The notes beneath the pieces are model-generated. The model was not told where the DNA came from, ran no database searches, and was given only the letters and a program-made list of their open reading frames with translations. From assembly GCF_937888285.1 (NCBI RefSeq), contig NZ_CALART010000074.1, positions 1-55,047 on the forward strand: a DNA stretch of 55,047 bases. The letters are read 5' to 3'. Source of the DNA: an uncultured Aquimonas sp. (GTDB lineage: Bacteria > Pseudomonadota > Gammaproteobacteria > Xanthomonadales > Xanthomonadaceae). Of the stretch, positions 1 to 8,418 are shown piece by piece (the stretch's first letter is position 1; each line of letters begins with the position of its first letter). The position numbers and the translations under genes are program-made.

Positions 1-58
1 AATGGCCCTGCAAGTCTGGCAAGACTGAGCCAACCGTGTAGTTCAGAGGCTCCCTTAC

Positions 59-88
59 GAATCCCCAATCCCGAATCCCGAATCCCAG
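59..88. repeat. Dispersed GGGATTCGGGATT-type intergenic repeat
   Basis: Short tandem units of the form GAATCCC(C/G)AATCCC lie directly beside the stop codon of the leftward gene at 93. The same family recurs at 2847, 2961, 4870, 4983, 11094, 15551 and inside the gene at 17696-20785. Bases 1-58 hold no gene; the only structure seen there is a small AGTCT/AGACT hairpin at 13-26. Confidence 0.8.
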
Positions 89-92
89 CTCT

Positions 93-779
93 TCAGAAAT
101 ACGTCCACAGCTCCCGCGCCTCCGCCAGGTGCGGGACGCTGTTCCAGCTCGACAGGCGCATCGCGCCGGTGCGGTGGTGGAACTCGCAGAGCGCGCTGTT
201 GCGCAGGCTGAGGTTCAGTTCGATCGCGCGGGCGTTGCTGGTTTCGAGTGCGGCCTGGGCGAACTGCGAGAGCACGCCGCCAGAGGACACCGCCAGCACG
301 GTTCCGGCGTTCGGATGCAAGCGTTCGGCGCCGGCGCGGGTGCGGGCCTGGAATTGCGACCAGCGCTCGGGCACGCCTTCGATGCGGTCCTCGGTCCAGG
401 CCGTCAGCGCGGCCAGCAGCTGCTGCAGCACCCGGCGCGGGTCGAGCTTGGCTTCCGGCTCGACCCGGAACAGCGACGCGGCCTCGGTGTGCTCGCGCGC
501 ATAGCCGTCCAGCACGGCGCGATGGTCGAACTCGTTGAGGTCGGCGTCAAACTCGGGTGCCGGCAGTTCGATGCCCGCTTCCCGGTAGGCCTCGCTCAAG
601 GCCTCCCAGGTCTGGCGGTGGCGACGCATGGCGCCGATCACCACGCGCTCGGGCACCGGCGCATGCTGAAGCAGCCAGCGGCCCAGCCGGCGCGACTGCT
701 CGTAGCCGGCCTCGGACAATTGGTCGTAGTCGGCGGCGGCGTAGGAAGCCTGGCCGTGGCGGATCGCGATCAGGCTCAC
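93..779 (-). CDS. Histidine phosphatase (phosphoglycerate mutase-like) family protein
   Basis: The 228-residue product begins with the phosphohistidine motif RHGQ at residues 7-10 followed by the LSEAGYEQSRRLG segment typical of the phosphoglycerate mutase/histidine phosphatase superfamily, and is of usual length. The C-terminal position where most members have a second catalytic histidine (VTHGG) reads VSSGG here, so the distal histidine is absent; a group of proteobacterial relatives shares this change, and the substrate cannot be named. It is the last gene of a leftward cluster, 12 bases after the DUF4426 gene, with the dispersed repeat directly downstream. Family assignment is firm; activity is uncertain. 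Confidence 0.85.
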   Translation of the reverse strand: MSLIAIRHGQASYAAADYDQLSEAGYEQSRRLGRWLLQHAPVPERVVIGAMRRHRQTWEALSEAYREAGIELPAPEFDADLNEFDHRAVLDGYAREHTEAASLFRVEPEAKLDPRRVLQQLLAALTAWTEDRIEGVPERWSQFQARTRAGAERLHPNAGTVLAVSSGGVLSQFAQAALETSNARAIELNLSLRNSALCEFHHRTGAMRLSSWNSVPHLAEARELWTYF

Positions 780-791
780 GCGGGCTCCATG

Positions 792-1226
792 TCAGGGGTG
801 GAAGGTCTGGGCGAAGCGCAGCAGCACCGGCTCGCCGGCGCCCTCGGGGGTGATGCGAAGTTCGAAGTCGAGGCGCTCGCCATCGCTGATGCGCGGCTCC
901 CCGAGGTAGTAGATCGCCTCACCTTCGCGCACCTCACGCATGCGCAGGCTCTGGCGCTGGCCGGCGGCATTGGTGGCGGCGGCCTCGATCACCGCGGTGA
1001 CGGCGAACTCGCGCGCGTCGTCCTTCTTGATCACCGCGATATTGAGCAGGCCACGGCTGGCCGAGCGGGTCAGGCCGCTGTTGCGCGCCACCTCGGGCGT
1101 GATCAGGGTGGAGGGCAGGGCGCTGTAGTGAATGGTGTAGGGGCCGCGGGTGGTGCTGCTCTGTGCCGAAGCGAGAATCGGCAGCAGGGACAGGGCGAGG
1201 CCGAGCAGCAGGCGGAACGGTTTCAT
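792..1226 (-). CDS. DUF4426-type exported protein
   Basis: A 144-residue protein with a clear signal peptide (KPFRLLLGLALSLLPILASA followed by QSS). The mature part is a small beta-rich domain with the YTIHYSALPSTLITPEVA and NIAVIKKD segments I associate with DUF4426, a family of exported proteins found next to yggT and proC in gammaproteobacteria. No catalytic motif is visible and the function is unknown. The gene lies 66 bases after yggT and 12 bases before the histidine phosphatase gene on the same strand, so it is probably the fourth gene of a yggS-proC-yggT transcript. Confidence 0.8.
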   Translation of the reverse strand: MKPFRLLLGLALSLLPILASAQSSTTRGPYTIHYSALPSTLITPEVARNSGLTRSASRGLLNIAVIKKDDAREFAVTAVIEAAATNAAGQRQSLRMREVREGEAIYYLGEPRISDGERLDFELRITPEGAGEPVLLRFAQTFHP

Positions 1227-1292
1227 GGCGGGTCCTCGATTCAGGGATTGCGCGAACGCATGAGACTACGCCGGTCGCACGCGCAGGCGGCG

Positions 1293-1865
1293 TCAGCGCG
1301 CCAGCGCCAGACCGAAGTCGGTAATCGGCGCGATGACCAGCACCCGGGCGAGCGAGATCAGCAGCATCGCCAGCAGCGGCGAGAGGTCGAGGCCGCCCAG
1401 ATTCGGCAACAGGCGGCGCAGCGGTGCCAGCACCGGTTCGGTGAGCTGCAGGATGATCGGCAGGGCCGGCGAATGCCCCGCCGGCTGGATGAAGCTCAGG
1501 ATCACCCGCACAAGAATCAGGGCGAAGGCGATCCAGAGCACCAAGCCCAGCGTCTCCGCCAGGGCTACGACCAGTGAGGCGCCAAGGCCCAGGCCGCGCC
1601 CCAGCAGGGCGTACACCGCCCACACCTTGATCGTCACGATCAGCCAGGCGACCAGCGCCGCCGAGGTCTCGAAGCGACCGATCGGCCGCAGGACGCGGCG
1701 CAGCGGTGTGACCACCGGATGGGTGGCGCTGTACACGAACTGGCAGATCGGGTTGTAGAAGTTGGCGCGCGCCAGCGGCAGGGCCACCCGCAGCACGAAC
1801 AGGGTGGCGAACAGACCGAACAACACCTCGATCAGGATCACGCCGGCTTGGGCGAAGTAGCTCAT
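1293..1865 (-). CDS. yggT: YggT family integral membrane protein
   Basis: The 190-residue protein carries two copies of the YGGT module: the first around residues 30-75 (NPICQFVYSATHPVVTPLRR) and the second around 125-165 (ILQLTEPVLAPLRRLLP). Each is followed by hydrophobic membrane segments. YggT proteins are inner-membrane proteins implicated in osmotic or cation tolerance and, in some lineages, division; the exact role is unsettled. The position directly downstream of proC matches the widely conserved yggS-proC-yggT order. Length is normal for the two-module form. Confidence 0.88.
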   Translation of the reverse strand: MSYFAQAGVILIEVLFGLFATLFVLRVALPLARANFYNPICQFVYSATHPVVTPLRRVLRPIGRFETSAALVAWLIVTIKVWAVYALLGRGLGLGASLVVALAETLGLVLWIAFALILVRVILSFIQPAGHSPALPIILQLTEPVLAPLRRLLPNLGGLDLSPLLAMLLISLARVLVIAPITDFGLALAR

Positions 1866-2048
1866 GGACGCGGGTTCCGGTGGGCAGTGGGCGAGGGCAG
1901 GGCGCGTGTGCAGTCAGTGCTGTCGGCACAGGCCCGCACGGCGGGTGCAGCTTTCCAAGGTTTGGGCGGGCCGGCGGCGATCAAGTCGGTGCCGGCCGGC
2001 GCGACCGCGACTGCGCGCCGCGCGACTGCCCGCAGCATCGGCACTGCC

Positions 2049-2879
2049 TCAGCTCCCTGCCAGCGTGCGCCCGCGCTGCACGGCGGCATTGACGGCGTCG
2101 GCGACCAGCGACACGAAGCCGCCGGCCTGGAAGCACTCGACGGCGGCCTGGGTGGTACCGCCCGGCGAGGTCACCCGGCGCCGCAGTTCTTCGGCGGGCT
2201 CGCCCGACTCGGCGAGCATGCGCGCTGCGCCCAGCGCGGTCTGCCGCGCCAGCGCCTCGGCGGACTCGCGCGGCAGGCCGTGGGCCACGGCGGCCGCGAC
2301 CAGCGATTCCACCAGCAGGAAGAAGTAGGCCGGGCCGCTGCCGGACAGTGCGGTGACGACGTCCATCAGGGCTTCGTCTTCGATCCAGCGGGTCAGGCCG
2401 GCGCTGGCGAGCACCGCTTCGGCCAGAGTGCGCCCCGCGGCATCGACCTCCGGCGGGGCGAACAGGCCGGTCGCACCCGCGCCGAGCAGGGCCGGCGTGT
2501 TCGGCATCGCCCTCACCACGCTCGGCGTGCCCAGCCATTCGCTCAGCCGTGCGCAGGTCAAGCCGGCAGCAACCGAGACCACGACGGCATCGCCCAGCGC
2601 ACCACGCAGGCCCTCGCAGACCGCCTGCATGACCTGCGGCTTCACCGCCAGCACCACGACCGAGGCGCCAGCGATCGCGTCGCGCCCTTCGGCGCAGACG
2701 CGTATGCCGAACTCGGCCTGCAGGCCCTGGCGTAGCGCGTCCTGCGGTTCGGCGACGACGATGCGATCCGCCGTTACCCCCTGCCGGCGCAGGCCCGCGA
2801 CCAGCGAGCGCGCCATGTTGCCGCCGCCGATGAAGGCGATGGGGCCGGGAGTCGGGAATCGGGAATCGGGAATCGTCAT
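2049..2879 (-). CDS. proC: Pyrroline-5-carboxylate reductase
   Basis: Cytoplasmic NAD(P)H-dependent enzyme for the last step of proline synthesis, delta-1-pyrroline-5-carboxylate to proline. The Rossmann start PIAFIGGGNMARSL and the C-terminal TSPGGTTQAAVE block identify the family; 276 residues is normal. The first dozen residues (MTIPDSRFPTPG) are odd: they are encoded by a copy of the dispersed repeat at 2847-2875, and no other start codon lies between that copy and the conserved beta strand. The normal N-terminus has apparently been replaced or extended by repeat DNA. It lies between yggS and yggT on the same strand. Confidence 0.95.
   Translation of the reverse strand: MTIPDSRFPTPGPIAFIGGGNMARSLVAGLRRQGVTADRIVVAEPQDALRQGLQAEFGIRVCAEGRDAIAGASVVVLAVKPQVMQAVCEGLRGALGDAVVVSVAAGLTCARLSEWLGTPSVVRAMPNTPALLGAGATGLFAPPEVDAAGRTLAEAVLASAGLTRWIEDEALMDVVTALSGSGPAYFFLLVESLVAAAVAHGLPRESAEALARQTALGAARMLAESGEPAEELRRRVTSPGGTTQAAVECFQAGGFVSLVADAVNAAVQRGRTLAGS
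2847..2875. repeat. Dispersed repeat overlapping the start of proC
   Basis: Four units of GGGA(G/A)TC / GGGAATCG are seen in tandem, the same family as the intergenic copies elsewhere in the window. This copy ends two bases before the proC initiation codon on the minus strand and is translated as part of the ProC N-terminus. Confidence 0.8.
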
Positions 2880-2955
2880 GGGCGGAGGCGAGCGTGCTGG
2901 ACGCGGCGATGCGGTTGCGACGGGGTGGCAAGGATAGCTTTGCCGGGAGCTGCTT

Positions 2956-3681
2956 CTATCGATTCTCCATTCCCGATTCTCGATTCCCAGCTCCCCGGGG
3001 ACCGAACAGGGCGCTGCCCACCCGCACCCGCGTCGCGCCCTCGGCGATCGCCAGCTCGAAGTCCTCGCTCATGCCCATGGACAGGGTATCGATCTGCGGA
3101 TGCTGCTCGCGCAGCTGCTCGAACAGGTCGTGCAGGGCGGCGAAGCTGCGGCGGCGCATGTCCAGATCGGCGACGGGGGCGGGAATGCTCATGAGTCCCC
3201 GCAGGCTCAGGTTCGGGCAGCGGGCGGCGGCCTCGGCCAGGGCGGGCAGGTCGGCAGGTGCGCAGCCGGACTTGCTGGCCTCGTCGTCGATATTGACCTG
3301 CAGCAGGATGTCCAGCGGCCCACGGCCACTGGCTGCGCGCGCGGCGTCGAGCAGGGGCAGCAGCTTGGCGCGATCGACGCTCTCGATGCAGTCGAACAGC
3401 GGCGCTGCCTGCGCGGCCTTGTTTGACTGCAGATGGCCGATCAGATGCCAGCGCAGGTCGAGCCGTCGCAGCGCCTCGATCTTGGCGGCGGCCTCCTGCA
3501 CGTAGTTCTCGCCGAAGGCGCGCTGGCCGCTGGCGGCAAGCGCGGCGACGGCCTCCGCCGGCTGGGTCTTGCTGACCGCGAGCAGTTCGACCGCGCGGCC
3601 GCGGGCGGCCGCATCGATGCGGTTGCGCAGGGCGGACAGGCGGGCGGCGGCGGGCGTCTCGTGCTGCGACTGCATCGGCAT
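2956..3681 (-). CDS. yggS: YggS/PROSC-type PLP homeostasis protein
   Basis: A 241-residue member of the YggS family, which binds pyridoxal 5'-phosphate on a single-domain alanine-racemase-like barrel and helps keep vitamin B6 and amino-acid pools balanced. The PLP-lysine segment LLAVSKTQP is at about residues 38-46, followed by FGENYVQE, HLIGHLQSNK and the C-terminal RVGSALFGPR. The last residues (GAGNRESGMENR) do not belong to the family; they are encoded by a repeat copy at 2961-2990 that provides a new C-terminal tail. The gene heads the leftward cluster and is divergent from pilT, the arrangement seen in pseudomonads and xanthomonads. Confidence 0.93.
   Translation of the reverse strand: MPMQSQHETPAAARLSALRNRIDAAARGRAVELLAVSKTQPAEAVAALAASGQRAFGENYVQEAAAKIEALRRLDLRWHLIGHLQSNKAAQAAPLFDCIESVDRAKLLPLLDAARAASGRGPLDILLQVNIDDEASKSGCAPADLPALAEAAARCPNLSLRGLMSIPAPVADLDMRRRSFAALHDLFEQLREQHPQIDTLSMGMSEDFELAIAEGATRVRVGSALFGPRGAGNRESGMENR
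2961..2990. repeat. Dispersed repeat at the 3' end of yggS
   Basis: GATTCTCCATTCCCGATTCT-type units read through by the last codons of yggS. It lies between proC and yggS, so both sides of this 76-base junction are made of repeat DNA. Confidence 0.75.
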
Positions 3682-3829
3682 GGCCTGGTCAAGCTTCGGG
3701 GCTATACTCCGGGCAGATTCGGCCGTCGCCCGGGGGGCGCGGCTGACGGAGCTGTGGCACAGTCTAGCGGCGCTTCGCAGGCCTCATGGCGGCGCGCGCC
3801 GACACTCATCTAGCGGGGATGTGCGACTC

Positions 3830-4867
3830 ATGGATATCGCTGAACTTTTGGCGTTCTCGGTCAAGAACAAGGCCTCGGACCTGCACCTCTCCGCCGGTCT
3901 GCCGCCGATGATCCGGGTGGACGGCGACGTCCGCCGCATCAACATCCCGGCGCTGGACCACAAGCAGGTGCACGCGCTGATCTACGACATCATGTCTGAC
4001 AAGCAGCGCCGAGACTACGAAGAGTTCTACGAAGTCGATTTCTCCTTCGAGATCCCCGGCCTTGCCCGCTTCCGCGTCAATGCCTTCAACCAGAACCGCG
4101 GCGCCGGTGCGGTGTTCCGTACCATTCCCTCCGAGGTGCTGACGCTGGAGGACCTCGCCGCGCCGAAGATCTTCCGCGAGCTGATCGAGCAGCCGCAGGG
4201 CCTGATCCTGGTGACCGGTCCGACCGGCTCAGGCAAGTCGACCACGCTGGCGGCGATGATCGACCACGTCAACAAGAACGAGTACGGGCACATCCTCACC
4301 GTCGAGGACCCGATCGAGTTCGTGCACACCTCGAACAAGTGCCTGATCAACCAGCGCGAGGTGCACCGTGACACCCACGGCTTCAACGAGGCCCTGCGCT
4401 CGGCCCTGCGTGAAGACCCGGACTACATCCTGGTCGGCGAGCTGCGCGACCTCGAAACCATCCGCCTGGCCCTGACCGCCGCGGAAACCGGCCACCTGGT
4501 GTTCGGCACCCTGCACACCAGCTCGGCCGCCAAGACCATCGACCGCATCATCGACGTCTTCCCCGCCGGTGAGAAGCCGATGGTGCGCTCGATGCTGTCC
4601 GAATCGCTGCGCGCGGTGATCTCGCAGTCGCTGCTGAAGAAGGTCGGTGGCGGCCGCGTCGCCGCGCACGAGATCATGGTCGGCATCCCGGCGATCCGTA
4701 ACCTGATCCGCGAGGACAAGGTCGCGCAGATGTACTCGGCGATCCAGACCGGCCAGAACTACGGCATGCAGACCCTCGACCAGTGCCTGCAGGATCTTGT
4801 GAAGCGCGGCCTGGTCACGCGTCAGGCGGCGAAGGAATATGCGAAGGACAAGCGCTTGTTTGAATGA
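3830..4867 (+). CDS. pilT: Type IV pilus retraction ATPase PilT
   Basis: Hexameric cytoplasmic ATPase that depolymerises the type IV pilus and drives twitching. Visible motifs: N-terminal DLHLSAGLPP, Walker A GPTGSGKSTT, Walker B region ILVGELRDLETI, the histidine box AETGHLVFGTLHT and the PilT-specific AIRNLIRE motif near residue 285. The start at 3830 (MDIAELLAFS) gives 345 residues, the family's length; the frame is open further upstream but that part has no family similarity. It is followed after 160 bases by pilU and is divergent from yggS. A TATACT element at 3703-3708 in the 148-base divergent gap could be a -10 box, but no good -35 box accompanies it. Confidence 0.97.
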   Translation: MDIAELLAFSVKNKASDLHLSAGLPPMIRVDGDVRRINIPALDHKQVHALIYDIMSDKQRRDYEEFYEVDFSFEIPGLARFRVNAFNQNRGAGAVFRTIPSEVLTLEDLAAPKIFRELIEQPQGLILVTGPTGSGKSTTLAAMIDHVNKNEYGHILTVEDPIEFVHTSNKCLINQREVHRDTHGFNEALRSALREDPDYILVGELRDLETIRLALTAAETGHLVFGTLHTSSAAKTIDRIIDVFPAGEKPMVRSMLSESLRAVISQSLLKKVGGGRVAAHEIMVGIPAIRNLIREDKVAQMYSAIQTGQNYGMQTLDQCLQDLVKRGLVTRQAAKEYAKDKRLFE

Positions 4868-4869
4868 GA

Positions 4870-5011
4870 GCCGGGATTCGGGAGTGGGGATTCGGGATTG
4901 GGAGAGCGCCCTCGTGGCCGTGTTCCGATTCCGTCTCCGCCCGAAGCAGTGAGAGTCCCAGTCGCCGCGCCCGCGGTCGTTCCATCCCGAATCCCCCATC
5001 CCGAATCCCGC
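4870..5011. repeat. Two inverted copies of the dispersed repeat between pilT and pilU
   Basis: One copy at 4870-4904 reads GGGATTCGGG.. and a second at 4983-5011 reads CCCGAATCCC.., i.e. the copies face each other. They could pair in the transcript to form a large stem between the pilT and pilU coding regions. Confidence 0.7.
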
Positions 5012-5027
5012 TCCGAAGGAGCCCGCC

Positions 5028-6158
5028 ATGAGCAGCATCGACTTCACCAGCTACCTCAAGCTGATGTCGCACAAGAAGGCTTCGGACCTGTTCATCACGT
5101 CCGGCATGCCGCCGACGATCAAGGTGCACGGGCGCCTGCAGCCGATCACCCAGACGCCGCTGACGCCGCAGCAGTCGCGCGATCTGGTGCTGAACGTGAT
5201 GACGCCCAGTCAGCGCGAGGAGTTCGAAAAGACCCACGAGTGCAACTTCGCGATCGGCGTGTCTGGCGTCGGCCGCTTCCGCGTCAGCTGCTTCTACCAG
5301 CGCAACCAGGTCGGCATGGTCCTGCGTCGCATCGAGACGCGCATTCCGACCTGCGATGAGCTGAACCTGCCGCCGGTCATCAAGACTCTGTCGATGACCA
5401 AGCGCGGCATCGTGATCCTGGTCGGCGCCACCGGCACCGGCAAGTCGACCACGCTGGCGGCGATGCTGGGCTACCGCAACCAGAATTCCTCGGGCCACAT
5501 CATCACCATCGAGGATCCGATCGAGTACGTGCACAAGCACGAGGGCTGCATCATCACCCAGCGCGAGGTCGGTATCGACACCGACAGCTGGGAGAACGCG
5601 CTGAAGAACACCCTGCGCCAGGCGCCCGACGTCATCATGATCGGCGAGGTGCGTACCCGCGAGGGCATGGATCACGCCATCGCCTTCGCCGAAACCGGCC
5701 ACCTGGTGCTGTGTACCCTGCATGCGAACAACGCCAACCAGGCGATGGACCGCATCATCAACTTCTTCCCGGAAGACCGCCGCAGCCAGCTGCTCATGGA
5801 CCTGTCCATGAACCTCAAGGGCGTGGTGGCGCAGCAGCTGGTGCCCACGCCCGACGGCAAGGCGCGGCGCGTGGCGATGGAAATCCTGCTCGGCACGCCG
5901 CTGGTGCAGGACTACATCCGCGACGGCGAGATCCACAAGATCAAGGACGTCATGAAGGAGTCCACGAACCTGGGCATGAAGACCTTCGACCAGGCCCTGT
6001 TCGAGCTCTACCAGGCCGGCGAGATCAGCTACGAGGACGCGCTGCGCCACGCCGACTCGACCAACGAGGTGCGCCTGAAGATCAAGCTGGCGCAGGGCGG
6101 TGACGTGCATTCGCTGGCCCAGGGCATGGACGGCGTCGAGCTGATCGAGTCGCGCTGA
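5028..6158 (+). CDS. pilU: PilT-dependent retraction ATPase PilU
   Basis: A PilT paralogue of 376 residues that assists PilT in pilus retraction under load. Walker A is GATGTGKSTT, Walker B is MIGEVRTREGM and the histidine box AETGHLVLCTLHANN. It has the C-terminal extension of about 30 residues that separates PilU from PilT and lacks the AIRNLIRE motif (VQDYIRDGEIHKIKD at that place). An AAGGAG ribosome-binding site at 5016-5021, six bases before the ATG, supports the start. It sits in the usual place immediately downstream of pilT. Confidence 0.96.
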   Translation: MSSIDFTSYLKLMSHKKASDLFITSGMPPTIKVHGRLQPITQTPLTPQQSRDLVLNVMTPSQREEFEKTHECNFAIGVSGVGRFRVSCFYQRNQVGMVLRRIETRIPTCDELNLPPVIKTLSMTKRGIVILVGATGTGKSTTLAAMLGYRNQNSSGHIITIEDPIEYVHKHEGCIITQREVGIDTDSWENALKNTLRQAPDVIMIGEVRTREGMDHAIAFAETGHLVLCTLHANNANQAMDRIINFFPEDRRSQLLMDLSMNLKGVVAQQLVPTPDGKARRVAMEILLGTPLVQDYIRDGEIHKIKDVMKESTNLGMKTFDQALFELYQAGEISYEDALRHADSTNEVRLKIKLAQGGDVHSLAQGMDGVELIESR

Positions 6159-6166
6159 AGTACCCA

Positions 6167-6205
6167 CCCGCCCGCCGCGCGATTTGACAGCGCGCGGCGG
6201 GCGGG
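6167..6205 (+). terminator. Very stable 15-bp GC hairpin after pilU
   Basis: A perfect 15-bp stem (6167-6181 with 6191-6205) encloses a nine-base loop ATTTGACAG, starting eight bases after the pilU stop. It lacks a T-run, so it may block processing or aid Rho-dependent ending. The loop carries an exact TTGACA (6184-6189), which could instead be a -35 box for thrS with a weak TAGCTT 18 bases downstream. Confidence 0.5.
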
Positions 6206-6304
6206 TCTAGCTTTGCGGCGCTGCGGAGGAGCCTTCCCCAGTCCGTTTTCCGAAACCGATCACCCTCGAGGTGGCCAGGCGGCAACGCCGGTCTAGCGTG
6301 CGAC

Positions 6305-6376
6305 ATGTCCACTACCGCCGACTGACATTCCCAGACCGCGCTGGCACCCGTAACGAGGGCGCTTGCGCCCTTTTTT
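6305..6376 (+). promoter_or_regulatory. Possible thrS leader: short Thr-containing peptide followed by a terminator
   Basis: A six-codon open frame at 6305-6325 reads M-S-T-T-A-D-stop, with two consecutive threonine codons (ACT ACC), 31 bases before an intrinsic terminator and 110 bases before thrS. Leader peptides rich in the cognate amino acid followed by a terminator are the hallmark of ribosome-mediated attenuation. Against it: only two threonine codons and no good ribosome-binding site. Treat as a hypothesis. Confidence 0.3.
6356..6376 (+). terminator. Intrinsic terminator upstream of thrS
   Basis: Stem AGGGCG/CGCCCT with a CTTG tetraloop, immediately followed by six T residues (6371-6376). 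It lies 59 bases before the thrS start, so it either ends the pilU transcript or acts in the thrS leader. Confidence 0.7.
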
Positions 6377-6434
6377 GTTGCCTGCCGCCGACGCCCCAGT
6401 GGCCCTTGCGCAGGCGCTGCACGAGTGAATACCC

Positions 6435-8354
6435 ATGCTCCACATCACGCTCCCCGACGGCAGCCGCCGTGAATTCGAAGGCCCGGTGTCCGTGGGCGAA
6501 GTCGCCGCCAGCATCGGCGCCGGCCTCGCCAAGGCGGCGCTGGCCGGCAAGGTCGACGGCAGGCTCGTCGATACCAGCCATCGCATCCAGTCCGATGCTT
6601 CGCTGGAGATCGTCACCGACAAGCATCCGGACGCGCTGGAGATCCTGCGCCACTCCACCGCGCATTTGCTGGCCCAGGCCGTACAGCGCCTCTACCCCGG
6701 CGCGCAGGTGACGATCGGCCCGGTGATCGACAACGGCTTCTACTACGACTTCGCCTACGAGCGGCCCTTCACCCCGGACGACCTGCCGAAGATCGAAGCC
6801 GAGATGCAGAAGATCGTCGCCGAGAAGCTCGCCGTGAGCCGCACGGTGAAGTCGCGCGACGAGGCGATCACCTTCTTCCGCGGTCTGGGCGAGCACTACA
6901 AGGCCGAGATCATCGAATCGATCCCCGCCAACGAGGATCTCTCGCTGTACTCGCAGGGCGAGTTCACCGACCTCTGCCGCGGCCCGCACGTGCCCGGCAC
7001 CGACAAGCTGCGCGCCTTCAAGCTGATGAAGGTGGCCGGCGCCTATTGGCGCGGCGATTCCAACAACCAGATGCTCTCGCGCATCTACGGCACGGCCTGG
7101 TTGAACGACAAGGATCTCAAGGCCTACCTGCACCAGCTGGAGGAGGCCGAGAAGCGCGACCACCGCCGCATCGCCAAGCAGCTCGACCTGTTCCACCAGC
7201 AGGAGGAAGCGCCGGGCATGGTGTTCTGGCATCCGCGCGGCTGGGCCCTGTGGCAGACCGTCGAGCAGTACATGCGCGGCGTATACAAGGCCTCGGGTTA
7301 CCAGGAAGTGCGCTGCCCGCAGATCCTCGACGTCTCGCTGTGGAAGAAGTCGGGCCACTGGGACAACTACAAGGAGAACATGTTCTTCACCGAGTCCGAG
7401 AAGCGGACCTACGCGGTGAAGCCCATGAACTGCCCGGGCCACGTGCAGATCTTCAACTCCGGCCTGCACAGCTATCGCGACCTGCCGATCCGCTACGGCG
7501 AATTCGGCGGCTGCCACCGCAACGAGCCCTCGGGGGCCCTGCACGGCATCATGCGCGTGCGCGCCTTCACCCAGGATGACGGCCACATCTTCTGCACCGA
7601 AGACCAGATCGAAGCCGAGGTCACGGCCTTCCACCAGCAGGCGATGGCGGTCTACCGCGACTTCGGTTTCGAGGACATCTCGCTGAAGATCGCGCTGCGT
7701 CCGGACTCGCGGCTCGGTGACGACGCCACCTGGGACAAGGCCGAGAACGCCCTGCGGGCGGCGCTCGGCAGCTGCGGCGTGCAGTGGGAGGAGCTGCCGG
7801 GCGAGGGCGCCTTCTACGGGCCGAAGATCGAGTACCACATGCGCGACTCGATCGGTCGCGGCTGGCAGGTCGGCACCATGCAGGTCGACTTCATGATGCC
7901 GGGCCGCCTGGGTGCCGAGTACGTCGACGAGACCAGCACGCGCCGGCATCCGGTGATGCTGCACCGGGCGATCGTCGGCTCGATGGAGCGCTTCATCGGG
8001 ATCCTGATCGAGCACCACGCCGGCCTGTTCCCGCTGTGGCTGGCGCCGGTGCAGGCGGTGGTGATGAACATCACCGACGCCCAGGCCGACTACGTTCGCG
8101 AGGTGACCCAAGCCCTTGTCCAGCAAGGCTTCCGGGTTCAGTCCGACTTGAGAAACGAAAAGATCGGTTATAAGATTCGCGAGCATACCCTGCAGAAGAT
8201 TCCCTACCTCCTGGTCGTGGGCGACCGCGAAAAAGAGGAAGGGCTCGTCGCAGTGCGCGCGCGTTCCGGCGAGGATCTTGGCAGCCTGAAGCTGTCCGAA
8301 CTGATCGATCGGCTGCGCGCGGAGAACGGACCAACCGCCCGCGACAAGGCGTGA
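6435..8354 (+). CDS. thrS: Threonine--tRNA ligase
   Basis: Class II aminoacyl-tRNA synthetase charging tRNA-Thr. The 639-residue product has the TGS domain at the N-terminus (MLHITLPDGSRREF), the second-additional editing domain (HSTAHLLAQAV near residue 75), the class II core with the zinc-site MNCPGH and motif 2 FGGCHRNEPSGALHG, and the anticodon-binding domain at the end. Length and order are those of the gammaproteobacterial enzyme. It is followed after 64 bases by infC, the standard neighbour. The leader contains a terminator, so expression may be attenuated. Confidence 0.97.
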   Translation: MLHITLPDGSRREFEGPVSVGEVAASIGAGLAKAALAGKVDGRLVDTSHRIQSDASLEIVTDKHPDALEILRHSTAHLLAQAVQRLYPGAQVTIGPVIDNGFYYDFAYERPFTPDDLPKIEAEMQKIVAEKLAVSRTVKSRDEAITFFRGLGEHYKAEIIESIPANEDLSLYSQGEFTDLCRGPHVPGTDKLRAFKLMKVAGAYWRGDSNNQMLSRIYGTAWLNDKDLKAYLHQLEEAEKRDHRRIAKQLDLFHQQEEAPGMVFWHPRGWALWQTVEQYMRGVYKASGYQEVRCPQILDVSLWKKSGHWDNYKENMFFTESEKRTYAVKPMNCPGHVQIFNSGLHSYRDLPIRYGEFGGCHRNEPSGALHGIMRVRAFTQDDGHIFCTEDQIEAEVTAFHQQAMAVYRDFGFEDISLKIALRPDSRLGDDATWDKAENALRAALGSCGVQWEELPGEGAFYGPKIEYHMRDSIGRGWQVGTMQVDFMMPGRLGAEYVDETSTRRHPVMLHRAIVGSMERFIGILIEHHAGLFPLWLAPVQAVVMNITDAQADYVREVTQALVQQGFRVQSDLRNEKIGYKIREHTLQKIPYLLVVGDREKEEGLVAVRARSGEDLGSLKLSELIDRLRAENGPTARDKA

Positions 8355-8418
8355 TCTCTTTCAGAATCAAGCCCTTGCGTTCAGGTCTGGACCAGCAGCC
8401 CAGCACGGAGACACGCGA

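Noticed and set aside
3740..3829. A sigma-54 promoter for pilT (TGGCACAGTCTAGC)
   Set aside because: The GG-to-GC spacing is one base short of the required ten and the -12 element is poor.
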